From contig NZ_CP082904.1 of NCBI RefSeq assembly GCF_023517775.1, forward strand, positions 4,030,001 through 4,094,000: a stretch of DNA of 64,000 nucleotides, read 5' to 3'. Of this stretch, positions 8,906-18,408 are shown in pieces. The stretch is from Mixta hanseatica (GTDB lineage Bacteria > Pseudomonadota > Gammaproteobacteria > Enterobacterales > Enterobacteriaceae). Both the position numbers and the translations under genes were made by a program. Under the pieces are notes generated by a model. That model had not been told where the DNA came from. It saw only the letters and a program-made list of their open reading frames with translations, and ran no database searches. Every line of letters starts with the position of its first letter. The first letter of the stretch is position 1.

Positions 8906-9594
8906 TTTTTCTTAACGTCCCATCCGACGGTGACCTGCGCTCCGGCATCGATACGACGAACGATATCAGAATCAAACTGGGTAAACGGCCTAATCGACAT
9001 CATAAAATTCGGCAGCCTGCCTTTATAAGGAATATGAGGAATGCGTGTATCAGCGGGATCCGGGAACAGCAGCGGGTTAAATCCTCGGTTTTTAAAACTG
9101 CCCAGCGCGCCATAGTAATCCCAGCGCCGGAGCGCCGCCTCTTTACTGACAATTTTTAGCCACGGCCAGTAATTTTGCGGCCGCACAGCTTTATAAAAGC
9201 CCAACAGATCGGAAACCAAATCTTCTGCGCTAAAGCCGCTGTCGGTGTACCAGCTAAAAAACGGCATCGTCTGCCAGTTTTCAAATGCTATCGCCGTTTC
9301 CATCATCAGCGCCAGCGTAATGCTGTGCCTTTCGCCAAGCGTTCGCCCGCGTTTGATATTCCAGCGCGAACAGCGGCCAGTACTAAACGATTCTAACGAC
9401 ATCGTTTGCCGATACTCAACCAGATAATAGGGCTGCCCGCTGGCCTCGCCCCTCTCCATTTGCCCAAGGCAATCTGTTATATCGCTCCCACGTGCATGCC
9501 CTAAATCTATCCAGCCTAAAACCTCTGAATAAACCAACCCGGTATCTTTTTCCCCTGGTGCCCACGGATCAATCACATCTTTACGTTTGCTCAT
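8902..9594 (-). CDS. Unrecognised protein, cassette gene B (copy 1), DUF4056-like pattern
   Basis: The likely start is the ATG of MSKRKDVID (9594), with AGGGA five bases upstream, giving 230 residues with no signal peptide. The open frame extends 54 codons further up, but that part lies in the repeated leader block. Visible features are LGWIDLGHARGSD near residues 25-37, SWYTDSGFSAEDL near 112-124 with SDLLG next, and a C-terminal IPYKGRLPN. The D-x-G-H-x-R, SWY and SxEDLxSxLLG spacing recalls the DUF4056 family from memory; I could not check this. Gene A follows with a 4-bp overlap. Copy 2 keeps the C-terminal half almost unchanged but has lost the half with the DLGHA motif. Confidence 0.7.
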   Translation of the reverse strand: MSKRKDVIDPWAPGEKDTGLVYSEVLGWIDLGHARGSDITDCLGQMERGEASGQPYYLVEYRQTMSLESFSTGRCSRWNIKRGRTLGERHSITLALMMETAIAFENWQTMPFFSWYTDSGFSAEDLVSDLLGFYKAVRPQNYWPWLKIVSKEAALRRWDYYGALGSFKNRGFNPLLFPDPADTRIPHIPYKGRLPNFMMSIRPFTQFDSDIVRRIDAGAQVTVGWDVKKK

Positions 9595-9600
9595 AGCCAT

Positions 9601-9704
9601 CCCTGCACGGTAAACAAGAAGGTACTGGCGAAAAAACAATCTTTTCGCTATGAGCAAAATAAGGGAGAAGCGCAGCCACACACTTAAGACCTGTCTCGAA
9701 AACG
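9601..9704 (-). repeat. Leader block of gene B, repeated at 10889-10992
   Basis: This block precedes gene B and recurs with a handful of changes before the broken copy 2. It ends in CTTAAGACCTGTCTCGAAAACG in both places, after which the sequences part: copy 1 runs into the dapF fragment, copy 2 into the cyaA flank. It presumably carries the promoter of the cassette, but I could not assign -35/-10 boxes confidently. Confidence 0.75.
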
Positions 9705-9709
9705 GGAAG

Positions 9710-9763
9710 ATAGAGCGGATTTCCCGGCCCTTTCCAGACGATATGCAGCGTGACACCGGGCAG
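9710..9763 (-). pseudogene. Fragment of dapF 3' end
   Basis: These 54 bp match 6907-6960 of dapF with about four differences and in the same orientation. The match stops at CAG, which is also where the cyaY match starts (8163-8165), a 3-base overlap at the join. It shows that a longer dapF-to-cassette segment was once duplicated and then shortened. Confidence 0.88.
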
Positions 9764-10024
9764 CTTGACGCATACGAGAGCGACAGCGATATCGATTATG
9801 AACTCCGTGCCGGAATTATGACGCTCACTTTTGAGAACGGCAGCAAAATTATTATCAATAAACAGGAGCCGCTGCATCAGGTGTGGCTGGCAACCAAAGG
9901 TGGCGGCTACCATTTCGATTATCAAAACGGCAGCTGGATTTGCAACCGCAGCGGCGCAGAGTTCTGGCAGCTGCTGTCCGAAGCCTGTAGCGCACAGTCG
10001 GGCGAGCGGATTACGCTGCGTTGA
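9761..10024 (+). pseudogene. Truncated cyaY copy
   Basis: This matches cyaY from about codon 20 to the end, lacking the start and the first acidic helix. The reading frame is intact to a TGA at 10022-10024. It is also open upstream through antisense dapF sequence to an ATG at 9650, so a 124-residue fusion could in theory be made, but no ribosome site supports it. The last six codons (after 10007) differ from cyaY while still giving a plausible CyaY end (ERITLR instead of EQVALR), as if taken from another allele. Confidence 0.85.
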
Positions 10025-10055
10025 TTACCTGCCTGAATGCTGGATGGTTTGCATC

Positions 10056-10080
10056 ACAAGGCCCCGTCGGGGCTTTGTTT
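10056..10080. terminator. Terminator after truncated cyaY
   Basis: ACAAGGCCCCG pairs with CGGGGCTTTGT around a single-base loop region, with T's following. It is the counterpart of 8454-8478 but with a different sequence, in line with the diverged block between the two copies. Confidence 0.8.
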
Positions 10081-10496
10081 TAGAAGCTGTATTTGGTTAA
10101 GCAGATGGTCTGCAGCTCTTTATTTTGCTCTAAAGAAAATTCCGTTTTCCGCTGGCCTTCTCTTTCCCAGTGCCCGCCCCCCTCATCGTCAGGGACATAG
10201 TGATATCCTAAAGCCACCAGATAGTTTTCTAACGCAGCGGTATCCGTTGCACCATTAAAAACAATCCTGCTCATTTCTGGCGAGGGGCCGTCCATCATTC
10301 CAAAGAGAAAGTAATAATCATCCGAAATACGCGGCGCATTTTTGATATCTTCATCAACGAAAGAATAATAAAGCCACCAGTCGCTCTGTTTAAAACCAGG
10401 ACTCTTGTCTGCTACGCTCATCATTTTACAATCAGCTAAAACCAAGGCGATAGCCATCACCACCGTTAGCCCTAGCGTGCGCGTTAGACATTTCAT
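10080..10496 (-). CDS. Unrecognised exported protein, cassette gene A (copy 2, diverged)
   Basis: At 138 residues this keeps the framework of copy 1 (SPGFKQSD, FVDEDIKNAPRI, DDYYF, MDGPS, TAALENYLVALGY, LTKYSF) but differs at many positions and has a different N-terminus ending in LVLADCK, which resembles a poor lipobox, so it may be a lipoprotein. The last third before LTKYSF is nearly unrelated to copy 1. The ATG overlaps the stop of the truncated gene B copy. There is no clear ribosome site of its own, so its translation may depend on that broken partner. Confidence 0.6.
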   Translation of the reverse strand: MKCLTRTLGLTVVMAIALVLADCKMMSVADKSPGFKQSDWWLYYSFVDEDIKNAPRISDDYYFLFGMMDGPSPEMSRIVFNGATDTAALENYLVALGYHYVPDDEGGGHWEREGQRKTEFSLEQNKELQTICLTKYSF

Positions 10497-10945
10497 TTTT
10501 TCTTAACGTCCCATCCGACGGTGACCTGCGCTCCGGCATCGATACGACGAACGATATCAGAATCAAACTGGGTAAACGGCCTAATCGACATCATAAAATT
10601 CGGCAGCCTGCCTTTATAAGGAATATGAGGAATGCGTGTATCAGCGGGATCCGGGAACAGCAGCGGGTTAAATCCTCGGTTTTTAAAACTGCCCAGCGCG
10701 CCATAGTAATCCCAGCGCCGGAGCGCCGCCTCTTTACTGACAATTTTCAGCCACGGCCAGTAATTTTGCGGCCGCACAGCTTTATAAAAGCCCAACAGAT
10801 CGGAAACCAAATCCTCTGCGCTGAAGCCGCTGTCGGTGTACCAGCTAAAAAAGGGCATTGTCTGCCAGTTTTCAAATGCGATCGCCGTCCCCGCATAGTT
10901 AACAAGAAGATACTGGCGAAAAAACAATCTGTTCGCTATGAGCAA
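10493..10945 (-). pseudogene. Gene B copy 2, N-terminal half deleted
   Basis: The C-terminal 130 or so residues from AIAFENWQTMPFF onward match copy 1 with almost no change. Upstream, the equivalent of 9298-9600 is missing, so the leader block joins the middle of the gene in frame (YAG-TAIAFENW). The start codon, ribosome site and DLGHA motif are all gone. The frame stays open to a TTG at 10945, but nothing supports a start there. The deletion looks recent because the surrounding bases have hardly changed. Confidence 0.8.
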
Positions 10946-11080
10946 AATAAGGGAGAAGCGTAGCCGCGCACTTAAGACCTGTCTCGAAAACGTGCCGGGG
11001 AAAGAGGGTAATCAGGGATCACAGTATCGTCTGGCGATCGCCAGTAGCCTGAGTAACCGGAACGGCGTGATACTACTGGC

Positions 11081-13633
11081 TTAGTAAACCTGGAAACGCT
11101 GCGGATAGTCGTTGCTGTCCGGCTGGTTAGCGCACAGCTGGGTCAGAGTCTGACTGCGAAAGGGAATGACCTGGGTGCGATTATCTACGCTGACAATTTG
11201 ATAAAATTGCGGCAGATTGAAATTAACGAAGCTGGAGCCGTAGGTGAAGCGATCGTGCGAAGAGGAGTAGAAGCGGCTTACGTCGCGCACCAGCTCCTCT
11301 TTACTGCCTTCACAGTGGTGATACACCTCGATGCGGTTCGCTTCATCCAGAATATAGATATTGAAGCCGCTGTCGTTATTGGTGTCCTCAAAAAAGAACT
11401 GAATGATCCCTTCGCTGGCATAGCCATTGACCACCGGCGGCAACTGTACCTGCTCAGTCTCGACTTTAATCGACAGGCCGTGCAGCTTGTTATTAGAGAT
11501 AGCGCCGTAAAACTCCACCGCGTTTTCCAGCTTCTGTACCGAAACGCCCAGACGTTCAAAGAACAGCCCCCAGGTTTGCCCGGCCACGCGCAGCGCCTTA
11601 AACCGACCCGGATCCTGGCGCGTACTGGAAAGACGCAGCTCAATACATTCCGAAACCAGCTGCTGTACGCGCGTCCGTATCAGGCCGCGCAGATGCTGGC
11701 TATAACAGAACACTTCCACCGCATCGGGTGGCGATGCATCCTGATGCATCTTGCCAAGAATAGTTTTTAACGCGTCCAGCATCGCCTGCTCGCCGCTGAA
11801 GTGCAGCGTACGTACTTCATTCCATGAGTTGCGATACAGGAGATCAATGCTGCCGATCAGGCACTGCTGCTGTTGCCCAAAGCTGAATACGTCCAGCTTG
11901 CGGAAATCAAAGTGCACCACCTGGTTACGGAAAGCGGCAGTCGGGTCATACTCCAGATTAACGATCAGCGCCAGATGACGAATTTCACATGGGCTGTAGA
12001 GCGCTTTTGCCGTAGGGGCCGGCAGCCGCAGCGGAAAATGATGCGAAACATCCGCTACCAGCTCCTGCAAACGCGCCAGGTCGCATGTCTCATTGCCTTT
12101 AATATGCAGGCGGGTTCTTTCGGTTAGCAGGCCGTTAAACCAGGCCCAGGCCACCAGCTTATTCAGGTAACGGTTATATTCCAGCGGCTGATGGCTGATA
12201 ATTGAGTCCATATCCGGCGCCTGGTTATACAGATACCAGCCAGACCGGTTCGCGCGCCCTGCGGGAACATGAATAAAGGTTAAATGCGTTTCCGAGAGAT
12301 CGGGTGAAATCTGCGGGTTAACCAGCGTCACCTTGCCCGGCAGCGCTTCAAAGGCGGCATACAGCTTACGCGTCAGCACGCCAATATCCTGCGGGCTGGC
12401 GCTGACGCTTAAGTTGTTACGGCGCGCAAAACGAATCAGGTTGCGATAGCTCTGCATCATCGCGTCCAGTAATTCATTATGCGCTTCGCGCACGCGCTCG
12501 ATTTTCCAGTCGGCACGGCTGTCGAGTATCGCAAGACGCGCCTCGTCCCAGCCCCATTCGCTAACCAGCTGCGCCAGAATCTCACGTCGCCAGCCGGAAC
12601 GATGCGCGTTGCCATCCTGCGACAGCTTTTCACACACCTTCAGGTAAAAACAGCGACGAACCAGATCGAGCCGGGCGTGATCGTCGATACTGGTCAGGTA
12701 GTGCGTGACGCGTTCCAGCATCATGCAGTAAGGATCAAGACCGAACGACACGATTTCACCATCGTGCAGGCGCTGTTTAATATCCATCGCCAGCAGGCGC
12801 GTTTGCGGATACTCCCAGGAATAGGCTTCCAGCAGTAGGGTTTTCAATACCGCTTTATAGGGTGAATCTATGCTTTTATAAAGCTGCCACAGGCTGGCGC
12901 CAAAATACTCTTCGGCGGAAAGCGTACTCAGCCCGCCCAGATCGAGCCATTCATTCGGCGTCAGTACCCCTTGCGCATAGAGCGACATCACATAGTCGTC
13001 GTAATGCTCTTCTTCTTCACCCGGCACCATATTCCACAGGATGCGCTTGCCCGCCATACGCACGGCGGTACGGTAAAACTCATCCAGCAGTAAGATATGC
13101 TGCGTTGATCCACAATCTTCGCCGCCCAGGCTGCCGCTTTCATTGTGACGGAAGCGATTCTCGTCGATCAGGAAGAAACTGACCTCAACGCCCATCGCCG
13201 CGCACCACTTCTGCAACAGCTGGCATTTTTTCTGCAGCGCCAGACGTTCTTCGCTGTCCAGCCATGATTGATGGCAAACCCAAATATCCAGGTCGGAGGT
13301 GCTGTTCTGCCCTACGGAGGAGGTACTGCCCATAGAATAGAGGCCGGTGATCGGCATCTCTCCTTTAGGCGGTATGGCGACCGACTGCTGCGATTTACGC
13401 TCGATATCCTGCAGGTAGTGCAGTTGGCTTTCATCAGACGTGTAGAAGCTGATGCCGTAGGGAACGTTACCTTCAAGGTAGCCCGGCATCAAAGGATGAT
13501 GATGATGTAATAAGGTTGGCAGCAGACCGTATACCTGCTGAAAAGCAGGGCCCATCGCAGCCAGCGCGCGATCGACGCGCAGTTGGTTGATGGCATCCAG
13601 TCTCTGTTTCAGTGTCTCAATGTAGAGGTACAA
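11081..13633 (-). CDS. cyaA: Class I adenylate cyclase
   Basis: CyaA makes cAMP from ATP, the ligand of CRP, and is activated by phosphorylated EIIA-Glc. The 850-residue product aligns with E. coli CyaA (848) over its whole length. The catalytic N-terminal half has GSTSSVGQ at 102-109 and the metal-binding pair D114/D116 in SDLDIWV; the C-terminal half is the glucose-sensing domain. The start is TTG (13631-13633, YLYIETLKQ next), as in E. coli, where this weak start limits output. It diverges from hemC, with a CRP site between. An 8-bp inverted repeat (11040-11047 with 11073-11080) lies just past the stop. Confidence 0.98.
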   Translation of the reverse strand: MYLYIETLKQRLDAINQLRVDRALAAMGPAFQQVYGLLPTLLHHHHPLMPGYLEGNVPYGISFYTSDESQLHYLQDIERKSQQSVAIPPKGEMPITGLYSMGSTSSVGQNSTSDLDIWVCHQSWLDSEERLALQKKCQLLQKWCAAMGVEVSFFLIDENRFRHNESGSLGGEDCGSTQHILLLDEFYRTAVRMAGKRILWNMVPGEEEEHYDDYVMSLYAQGVLTPNEWLDLGGLSTLSAEEYFGASLWQLYKSIDSPYKAVLKTLLLEAYSWEYPQTRLLAMDIKQRLHDGEIVSFGLDPYCMMLERVTHYLTSIDDHARLDLVRRCFYLKVCEKLSQDGNAHRSGWRREILAQLVSEWGWDEARLAILDSRADWKIERVREAHNELLDAMMQSYRNLIRFARRNNLSVSASPQDIGVLTRKLYAAFEALPGKVTLVNPQISPDLSETHLTFIHVPAGRANRSGWYLYNQAPDMDSIISHQPLEYNRYLNKLVAWAWFNGLLTERTRLHIKGNETCDLARLQELVADVSHHFPLRLPAPTAKALYSPCEIRHLALIVNLEYDPTAAFRNQVVHFDFRKLDVFSFGQQQQCLIGSIDLLYRNSWNEVRTLHFSGEQAMLDALKTILGKMHQDASPPDAVEVFCYSQHLRGLIRTRVQQLVSECIELRLSSTRQDPGRFKALRVAGQTWGLFFERLGVSVQKLENAVEFYGAISNNKLHGLSIKVETEQVQLPPVVNGYASEGIIQFFFEDTNNDSGFNIYILDEANRIEVYHHCEGSKEELVRDVSRFYSSSHDRFTYGSSFVNFNLPQFYQIVSVDNRTQVIPFRSQTLTQLCANQPDSNDYPQRFQVY

Positions 13634-13727
13634 GACGTCTCGCCTGATTGTCCCAGTGCTTATAAATAACCCTGTTTCCCTGACCTACCGCTTCATTAAA
13701 AAAATTTTCGGGTAGATTATTGCTGGA

Positions 13728-13749
13728 AACGTGATCAATCTAACACCTG
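13728..13749 (-). promoter_or_regulatory. CRP site of the cyaA promoter
   Basis: On the minus strand AGGTGTTAGATTGATCACGTTT matches the CRP pattern TGTGA-N6-TCACA with one change in each half. It lies about 100 bp before the cyaA start codon, where E. coli cyaA has its CRP site, and would let cAMP-CRP repress cyaA. The rest of the 290-bp cyaA-hemC gap should hold the hemC promoter, which I could not place. Confidence 0.75.
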
Positions 13750-13923
13750 GCAGATTGACCGTAAAGAAAGTTGCGCTACTTAACAGTTTAGCACGCTTTA
13801 TCCACCGATCGATCTGTCCTGTCCCTTTTACGCTTTCCTTTATTCGTCTAAAAATCGTGGAAACTGACAGCCTTCCTGTATCAATGATAGGATAATCAGT
13901 GAACGATCAAAACGGTATCAAGC

Positions 13924-14865
13924 ATGTTAGATAAAATTTTAAGAATTGCCACCAGACAAAGTCCGCTGGCGTTATGGCAGGCACAATATGTTCAGCAGCG
14001 TCTGATGGCCTCTCACCCGGGGTTGCGGGTAGAGCTGGTGCCGATGGTCACGCGCGGCGACATTATTCTCGATACGCCGCTGGCAAAAGTGGGCGGCAAG
14101 GGGCTATTCGTCAAAGAGCTTGAGCTGGCGATGCTTGAAAACCGTGCCGATATCGCGGTGCACTCCATGAAAGATGTGCCGGTAGAATTCCCGCAAGGTT
14201 TGGGCCTGGTCACTATTTGCGAGCGTGAAGACCCGCTGGATGCCTTCGTCTCGAATCAATATGCCACGCTGGATGATTTACCGCAGGGCGCTATCATCGG
14301 CACATCCAGCCTGCGGCGTCAGTGCCAGCTGGCTGAATTACGGCCCGATCTGACGATTCGCTCGCTGCGCGGCAATGTCGGTACGCGGCTGTCAAAACTG
14401 GATGCTGGTGAATATGACGCCATTATTCTGGCTGCCGCCGGCCTGAAACGCCTCGGCCTGGAGGATCGCATTCGTTATGCCATTCCCGCCGAGGTCTCGC
14501 TGCCTGCCGTCGGCCAGGGCGCGGTTGGCATCGAATGTCGCCTTGATGATGAGCAGACCATTATGCTGCTGGCGGCGTTAAATGATGACGATACCGCCAC
14601 GCGGGTCAAAGCGGAGCGCGCCATGAATACGCGGCTGGAAGGCGGCTGTCAGGTGCCTATTGGTAGCTATGCCGTGCTTGAAGGCGATAATATCTGGCTG
14701 CGCGGCCTGGTCGGTTCGCCAGACGGTACGGCGATGATTCGCGGTGAACGTCGCGGCCCGCGCAGTCAGGCGGAGCAGCTGGGCATTTCATTGGCGGATG
14801 AGCTGCTGCAAAACGGCGCACGAGAAATTTTGCGCGAAGTTTATCAGGGGAACCCACCGGCATGA
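13924..14865 (+). CDS. hemC: Hydroxymethylbilane synthase
   Basis: HemC joins four porphobilinogen units to hydroxymethylbilane in haem synthesis. It is 313 residues, as in E. coli. The N-terminal [14 protein letters not shown] is typical; VHSMKDVP and GTSSLRRQ line the active site; the cysteine in EGGCQVPIG (about 242) holds the dipyrromethane cofactor. It overlaps hemD by 4 bp and heads hemCDXY. Confidence 0.98.
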   Translation: MLDKILRIATRQSPLALWQAQYVQQRLMASHPGLRVELVPMVTRGDIILDTPLAKVGGKGLFVKELELAMLENRADIAVHSMKDVPVEFPQGLGLVTICEREDPLDAFVSNQYATLDDLPQGAIIGTSSLRRQCQLAELRPDLTIRSLRGNVGTRLSKLDAGEYDAIILAAAGLKRLGLEDRIRYAIPAEVSLPAVGQGAVGIECRLDDEQTIMLLAALNDDDTATRVKAERAMNTRLEGGCQVPIGSYAVLEGDNIWLRGLVGSPDGTAMIRGERRGPRSQAEQLGISLADELLQNGAREILREVYQGNPPA

Positions 14866-15608
14866 ACATCCTTGTCACCCGCCCTTCTCCTTCAGGCGAT
14901 GAGCTGGTGACGCGCCTGTGTGCGCTGGGTTATACGGCCTGGGGCTTTCCATTAATTGAGTTTTCCCCCGGTCACGAGCTGGCGCAGCTTCCCCAGCAGC
15001 TTGCGGCTCTGTCGCCTGGCGACCTGGTTTTTGTCCTTTCTCAGCATGTTATGCATTACGCGCAGCCCTGTATGCAGCGGGCAGGTCTAACATGGCCCGC
15101 TTCGCTGGACTATTATGCTATAGGACGCAGCACCGCGCTGGCGTTGCACCGTGCCAGCGGGCAGAACGTTGTCTGGCCGCCGGAGCGTGAAACCAGCGAG
15201 ACGCTGCTGCAATTGCCGACGCTGCGACGGCTAAAGGGAAAAAAAGCGTTGATCCTCCGTGGCAACGGCGGCCGCGAACTGCTTGGTGCCACGCTGGCGC
15301 AGCGCGGGGCCGACGTCCGCTTCCTGGAATGCTATCAGCGCTGTGAAAAGTTTTATCACGGCCCCAGTGAAGGAAAACGCTGGCGCGACCGCGGCATTGA
15401 TACGCTGGTGGTCACCAGCGGCGAGATGCTGCAACAACTTCATCGGCTATTCCCCGCGATCGATCGTGAGGAATGGCTGCTGGGCTGTCGGCTACTGGTC
15501 GTCAGCGAACGTTTGGCTACCCTGGCCCAGGAACTTGGCTGGAGTGATATCAAGGTAGCTGATGGTGCTGATAACGACGCGCTGATGCGCGCGTTACAAA
15601 CAACTTGA
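14862..15608 (+). CDS. hemD: Uroporphyrinogen-III synthase
   Basis: HemD closes hydroxymethylbilane to uroporphyrinogen III with inversion of ring D. At 248 residues it is near the E. coli 246. The family is poorly conserved; the N-terminal LVTRPSPSG, the YYAIGRSTA stretch (about residue 85), and [12 protein letters not shown] support the call, with position between hemC and hemX decisive. Its ATG overlaps the hemC stop. Confidence 0.96.
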   Translation: MNILVTRPSPSGDELVTRLCALGYTAWGFPLIEFSPGHELAQLPQQLAALSPGDLVFVLSQHVMHYAQPCMQRAGLTWPASLDYYAIGRSTALALHRASGQNVVWPPERETSETLLQLPTLRRLKGKKALILRGNGGRELLGATLAQRGADVRFLECYQRCEKFYHGPSEGKRWRDRGIDTLVVTSGEMLQQLHRLFPAIDREEWLLGCRLLVVSERLATLAQELGWSDIKVADGADNDALMRALQTT

Positions 15609-15625
15609 AAATGGGATGTGCCACA

Positions 15626-16765
15626 ATGACGGAACAAAAAGATTCCTCCGCCATGGTTGAAGAGACTACGCCTGCGGTAGAAACCACGACTCCGCCTGCC
15701 AAAAAGCCGACGCGTAAATCAGGCCAAACCGGCACCGCGCTGGGCGCGCTGGCGATTGTGATTGCGCTGGCGATTGGCGCCGGGCTATGGGTCAATGCGC
15801 GTCATCAGGCGCAGCAGCAGGCGCAAGTCAGCCAGACGCTAAGCGAACAGCTCTCTGCGCTAACGCAGCAAAGCGAACGCGAGAAAGCGCAGCTAAAACA
15901 GCAGTTAAGCGCACAGAGCAGCGACTTACAGACCGCGCACGCCCAACAGGCCGCCCTGAGCCAGCAATTGGATGAGTTAAAGGAAAAAGTAGCCACCATT
16001 TCAGGTAATGATTCACGCACCTGGCTACTGGCGCAGGCGGATTATCTGGTGAAGCTGGCAGGCCGTAAGCTGTGGAGCGATCAGGATGTCACCACCGCAG
16101 CGGCACTGTTAAAAAGCGCGGACGCCAGCCTGGCGGATATGAACGATCCCAGCCTGGTGCCGGTGCGTCGGGCGATTACGCAGGATATCAGTAACCTTTC
16201 GGCGGTAAGCCAGGTAGACTACGACGGCATTATTTTAAAGCTGAACCAGCTTTCTAACGGCGTTGATAATCTGCGTTTGGCGGATAACGACAGCGACGAA
16301 GCGCCCATGGATGCCGACAGTAATGAGCTCAGCTCTTCGCTGCGCGAATGGCGGCAAAACCTGGTGAAAAGCTGGCACAAGTTTATGGATGATTTTATTA
16401 CCATCCGCCGTCGCGATAATACTGCAGAACCGCTTTTAGCGCCGAATCAGGATGTTTACCTACGGGAAAATATCCGTTCGCGCCTGCTGATTGCCGCCCA
16501 GGCCGTGCCGCGTCATCAGGATGAAATCTATCGCCAGTCGGTGGATACCGTATCGACTTGGGTGCGCGCCTGGTTTGATACCAGCGACGCCAGTACTAAA
16601 TCTTTCCTGGCGCAGCTTGATGATTTGAGCCAGCAGAATGTCTCTATGGATATTCCGGAATCGCTGGAAAGCCAACCGTTGCTGGACAAGCTGATGCAAA
16701 CGCGAGTGCGTAACCTGCTGGCGCAGCCCGCTGAGCCGGCAGCACAGCCGCAGCAGGGAGAGTAA
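15626..16765 (+). CDS. hemX: HemX, membrane protein of the hem operon
   Basis: The likely start is the ATG of MTEQKDSS (15626), matching the E. coli N-terminus; an in-frame ATG seven codons up overlaps hemD. The 379-residue product has a Thr/Pro-rich head, one membrane segment (about residues 40-62), then a long Gln-rich coiled coil (about 65-125) and a conserved periplasmic domain with [19 protein letters not shown]. It was once called uroporphyrinogen methyltransferase but has no such fold; its true role is uncertain. Confidence 0.93.
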   Translation: MTEQKDSSAMVEETTPAVETTTPPAKKPTRKSGQTGTALGALAIVIALAIGAGLWVNARHQAQQQAQVSQTLSEQLSALTQQSEREKAQLKQQLSAQSSDLQTAHAQQAALSQQLDELKEKVATISGNDSRTWLLAQADYLVKLAGRKLWSDQDVTTAAALLKSADASLADMNDPSLVPVRRAITQDISNLSAVSQVDYDGIILKLNQLSNGVDNLRLADNDSDEAPMDADSNELSSSLREWRQNLVKSWHKFMDDFITIRRRDNTAEPLLAPNQDVYLRENIRSRLLIAAQAVPRHQDEIYRQSVDTVSTWVRAWFDTSDASTKSFLAQLDDLSQQNVSMDIPESLESQPLLDKLMQTRVRNLLAQPAEPAAQPQQGE

Positions 16766-16767
16766 CG

Positions 16768-17958
16768 ATGCTTAAAGTTTTTATTCTGTTTCTCCTGCTG
16801 ATCGCCGGCGTGGTCATTGGCCCCATGATTGCGGGCCATCAAGGCTATGTGCTGATCCAGACCGATAACTGGAATATTGAAACCAGCGTCACCGGTCTGG
16901 CTATCATATTGATTATCGCGCTGCTGGTGATTCTGGGCGTGGAATGGCTGCTGCGCCGCCTGTTTCGTACCGGCGCGAAAACTCGCGGCTGGTTCATGGG
17001 ACGCAAGCGCAACCGCGCCCGTCGTCAGACGCATGAAGCGCTGATTAAGCTGGCGGAAGGCGATTATCATCAGGTGGAAAAACTGCTGTCGCGCAATGCC
17101 GATCATGCGGAACAGCCGGTGGTCAATTATCTGTTAGCGGCCGAAGCGGCACAGCAGCGCGGCGATGAAATGCGCGCTAATCAGCATCTGGAAAGGGCCG
17201 CCGATCTGGCGCATAACGATCCTATTCCAGTGGAAATTACCCGCGTTCGTCTTCAGCTGGCGCGTAATGAAGATCACGCCGCGCGTCATGGCGTCGATCG
17301 GTTGCTGGACGTAGCGCCGCGTCATCCGGAAGTGTTGCGTTTGGCGGAGCAGGCTTATGTTCGCACCGGCGGCTGGAGCGCGCTGATCGATATTCTGCCG
17401 ACCATGGAAAAAACGCAGGTGGCGGACGAAGAACATATTAAAGCGCTGCGTCAACAAGCCTGGCTGGGTCTGATGAGTCAGGCGATGGCGGAACAGGGCA
17501 GCGAAGGCCTGAAGCGCTGGTGGCAGAGCCTGAGTCGCAAAACGCGCCATGAAACGGCTCTGCAGGTGGCGATGGCGGATCATTTAATCGCCTGTGACGA
17601 TCATGATACCGCCCAACAGATCGTGCTGGATGGACTGAAGCGCCATTATGATGAGCGCTTAATCCTGCTGATGCCTCGCCTGAAAACCGGCAATCCGGAA
17701 CAGCTGGAAAAAGCGCTGCGCCAGCAGATTAAGCAGCACGGCGCGACGCCTTTGCTGTACAGCACGTTAGGGCAGCTATTGATGAAACATGGCGAATGGC
17801 AGCAGGCCAGCGAAGCGTTCCGGGAAGCGCTGAAGCAGCGTCCGGATGGGTTTGATTACGCCTGGCTGGCCGATACGCTGGATAAGCTGCATCATCCGGA
17901 AGAGGCCGCGCAAATGCGCCGGGAAGGTTTATTGCTGACGTTAAAAAATAACCGCTAA
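16768..17958 (+). CDS. hemY: HemY, TPR-containing inner membrane protein
   Basis: The 396-residue protein has two N-terminal membrane segments (about residues 3-21 and 41-60), a basic stretch, and then helical TPR-like repeats to the C-terminus. E. coli HemY has 398 residues and is thought to act late in haem synthesis or organise the pathway. It starts two bases after hemX and ends the operon before a strong terminator. Confidence 0.94.
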   Translation: MLKVFILFLLLIAGVVIGPMIAGHQGYVLIQTDNWNIETSVTGLAIILIIALLVILGVEWLLRRLFRTGAKTRGWFMGRKRNRARRQTHEALIKLAEGDYHQVEKLLSRNADHAEQPVVNYLLAAEAAQQRGDEMRANQHLERAADLAHNDPIPVEITRVRLQLARNEDHAARHGVDRLLDVAPRHPEVLRLAEQAYVRTGGWSALIDILPTMEKTQVADEEHIKALRQQAWLGLMSQAMAEQGSEGLKRWWQSLSRKTRHETALQVAMADHLIACDDHDTAQQIVLDGLKRHYDERLILLMPRLKTGNPEQLEKALRQQIKQHGATPLLYSTLGQLLMKHGEWQQASEAFREALKQRPDGFDYAWLADTLDKLHHPEEAAQMRREGLLLTLKNNR

Positions 17959-17970
17959 GCACAGTGCGGA

Positions 17971-18001
17971 AAAAAGCCGGGATAATCTCCCGGCTTTTTT
18001 T
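17971..18001 (+). terminator. Terminator of hemCDXY
   Basis: AAAAGCCGGGA pairs with TCCCGGCTTTT with a short loop and a run of T's at 17994-18001, right after the hemY stop. Confidence 0.93.
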
Positions 18002-18061
18002 ATGGAGCCAGCCTGGGCTGATCCAGCCAATAGTGAAACCGTTTTCCCCGCCGCGCCAGAT

Positions 18062-18265
18062 AAAAAAACACCTGCCTAAAACAGGCAGGTGTAAAAATCA
18101 GGTCGGTAAGACAACCGGATTGGTACCCGACTCAACGTAGTGCCCTTAAAATCCAATAAGGCGAACGATATTGGCTGGCTGGACAACGGGTACCCTAATT
18201 TGGCTCTGCATCATTCCTGAGTTTATGAAGCCGAAGCGAACATAAGAGGTGGAATGAGCATCTAC
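18062..18265 (-). ncRNA. glmZ: Small RNA GlmZ
   Basis: GlmZ activates glmS translation by base pairing with Hfq and is destroyed by RapZ and RNase E unless GlmY titrates RapZ; this keeps glucosamine-6-phosphate in balance. The 204-nt stretch, read from 18265, begins GUAGAUGCUCAUUCC and continues with CUUAUGUUCGC and CUCAGGAAUGAUGCAGAGCC, all close to E. coli GlmZ (207 nt). Further down, ACGUUGAGU and GUUGUCUUACCGACCUG mark the 3' regulatory part. It ends in the terminator stem ACACCTGCC / GGCAGGTGT and seven U's. Its place next to hemY is the same as in E. coli. Confidence 0.93.
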
Positions 18266-18295
18266 GCTGATATTATTGCACAAGCTGTGCCACTC
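18266..18295 (-). promoter_or_regulatory. Sigma-54-type promoter of glmZ
   Basis: On the minus strand TGGCACAGCTTGTGCA ends 12 bases before the RNA start, giving the sigma-54 pattern GG-N10-GC (TGGCACR-N4-TTGCA with one mismatch). A TAATAT also lies just downstream, so an overlapping sigma-70 promoter is possible, as reported for glmZ in some enterobacteria. Confidence 0.75.
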
Positions 18296-18408
18296 TGCGC
18301 TTATGTTGCGTTTAATTTTCTATCCCTTTGAACAATAAAGTAAAATATTGCTATTTTGCGCCACTGTTTTTGTTATCTGTTATTAGCTGACGACAGCTCA
18401 GAAATAAG

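Larger units (their letters stand above)
8163..10992. repeat. Mosaic tandem duplication of cyaY 3' part plus cassette A-B
   Basis: Three block pairs of equal length line up in order: 8163-8409 with 9761-10007 (247 bp, cyaY), 8898-9297 with 10489-10888 (400 bp, gene B 3' part), and 9601-9704 with 10889-10992 (104 bp, leader of B). The first two are almost identical. Between them, gene A and the last codons of cyaY differ strongly. Copy 2 lacks the equivalent of 9298-9600 (303 bp). At the junction of the copies is a 54-bp fragment of dapF. Confidence 0.9.

Noticed and set aside
9650..10024. A 124-codon fusion of antisense dapF and cyaY as a new gene
   Set aside because: It is open only because the junction happened to keep the cyaY frame; there is no ribosome site at 9650 and the part before cyaY has no protein-like character.
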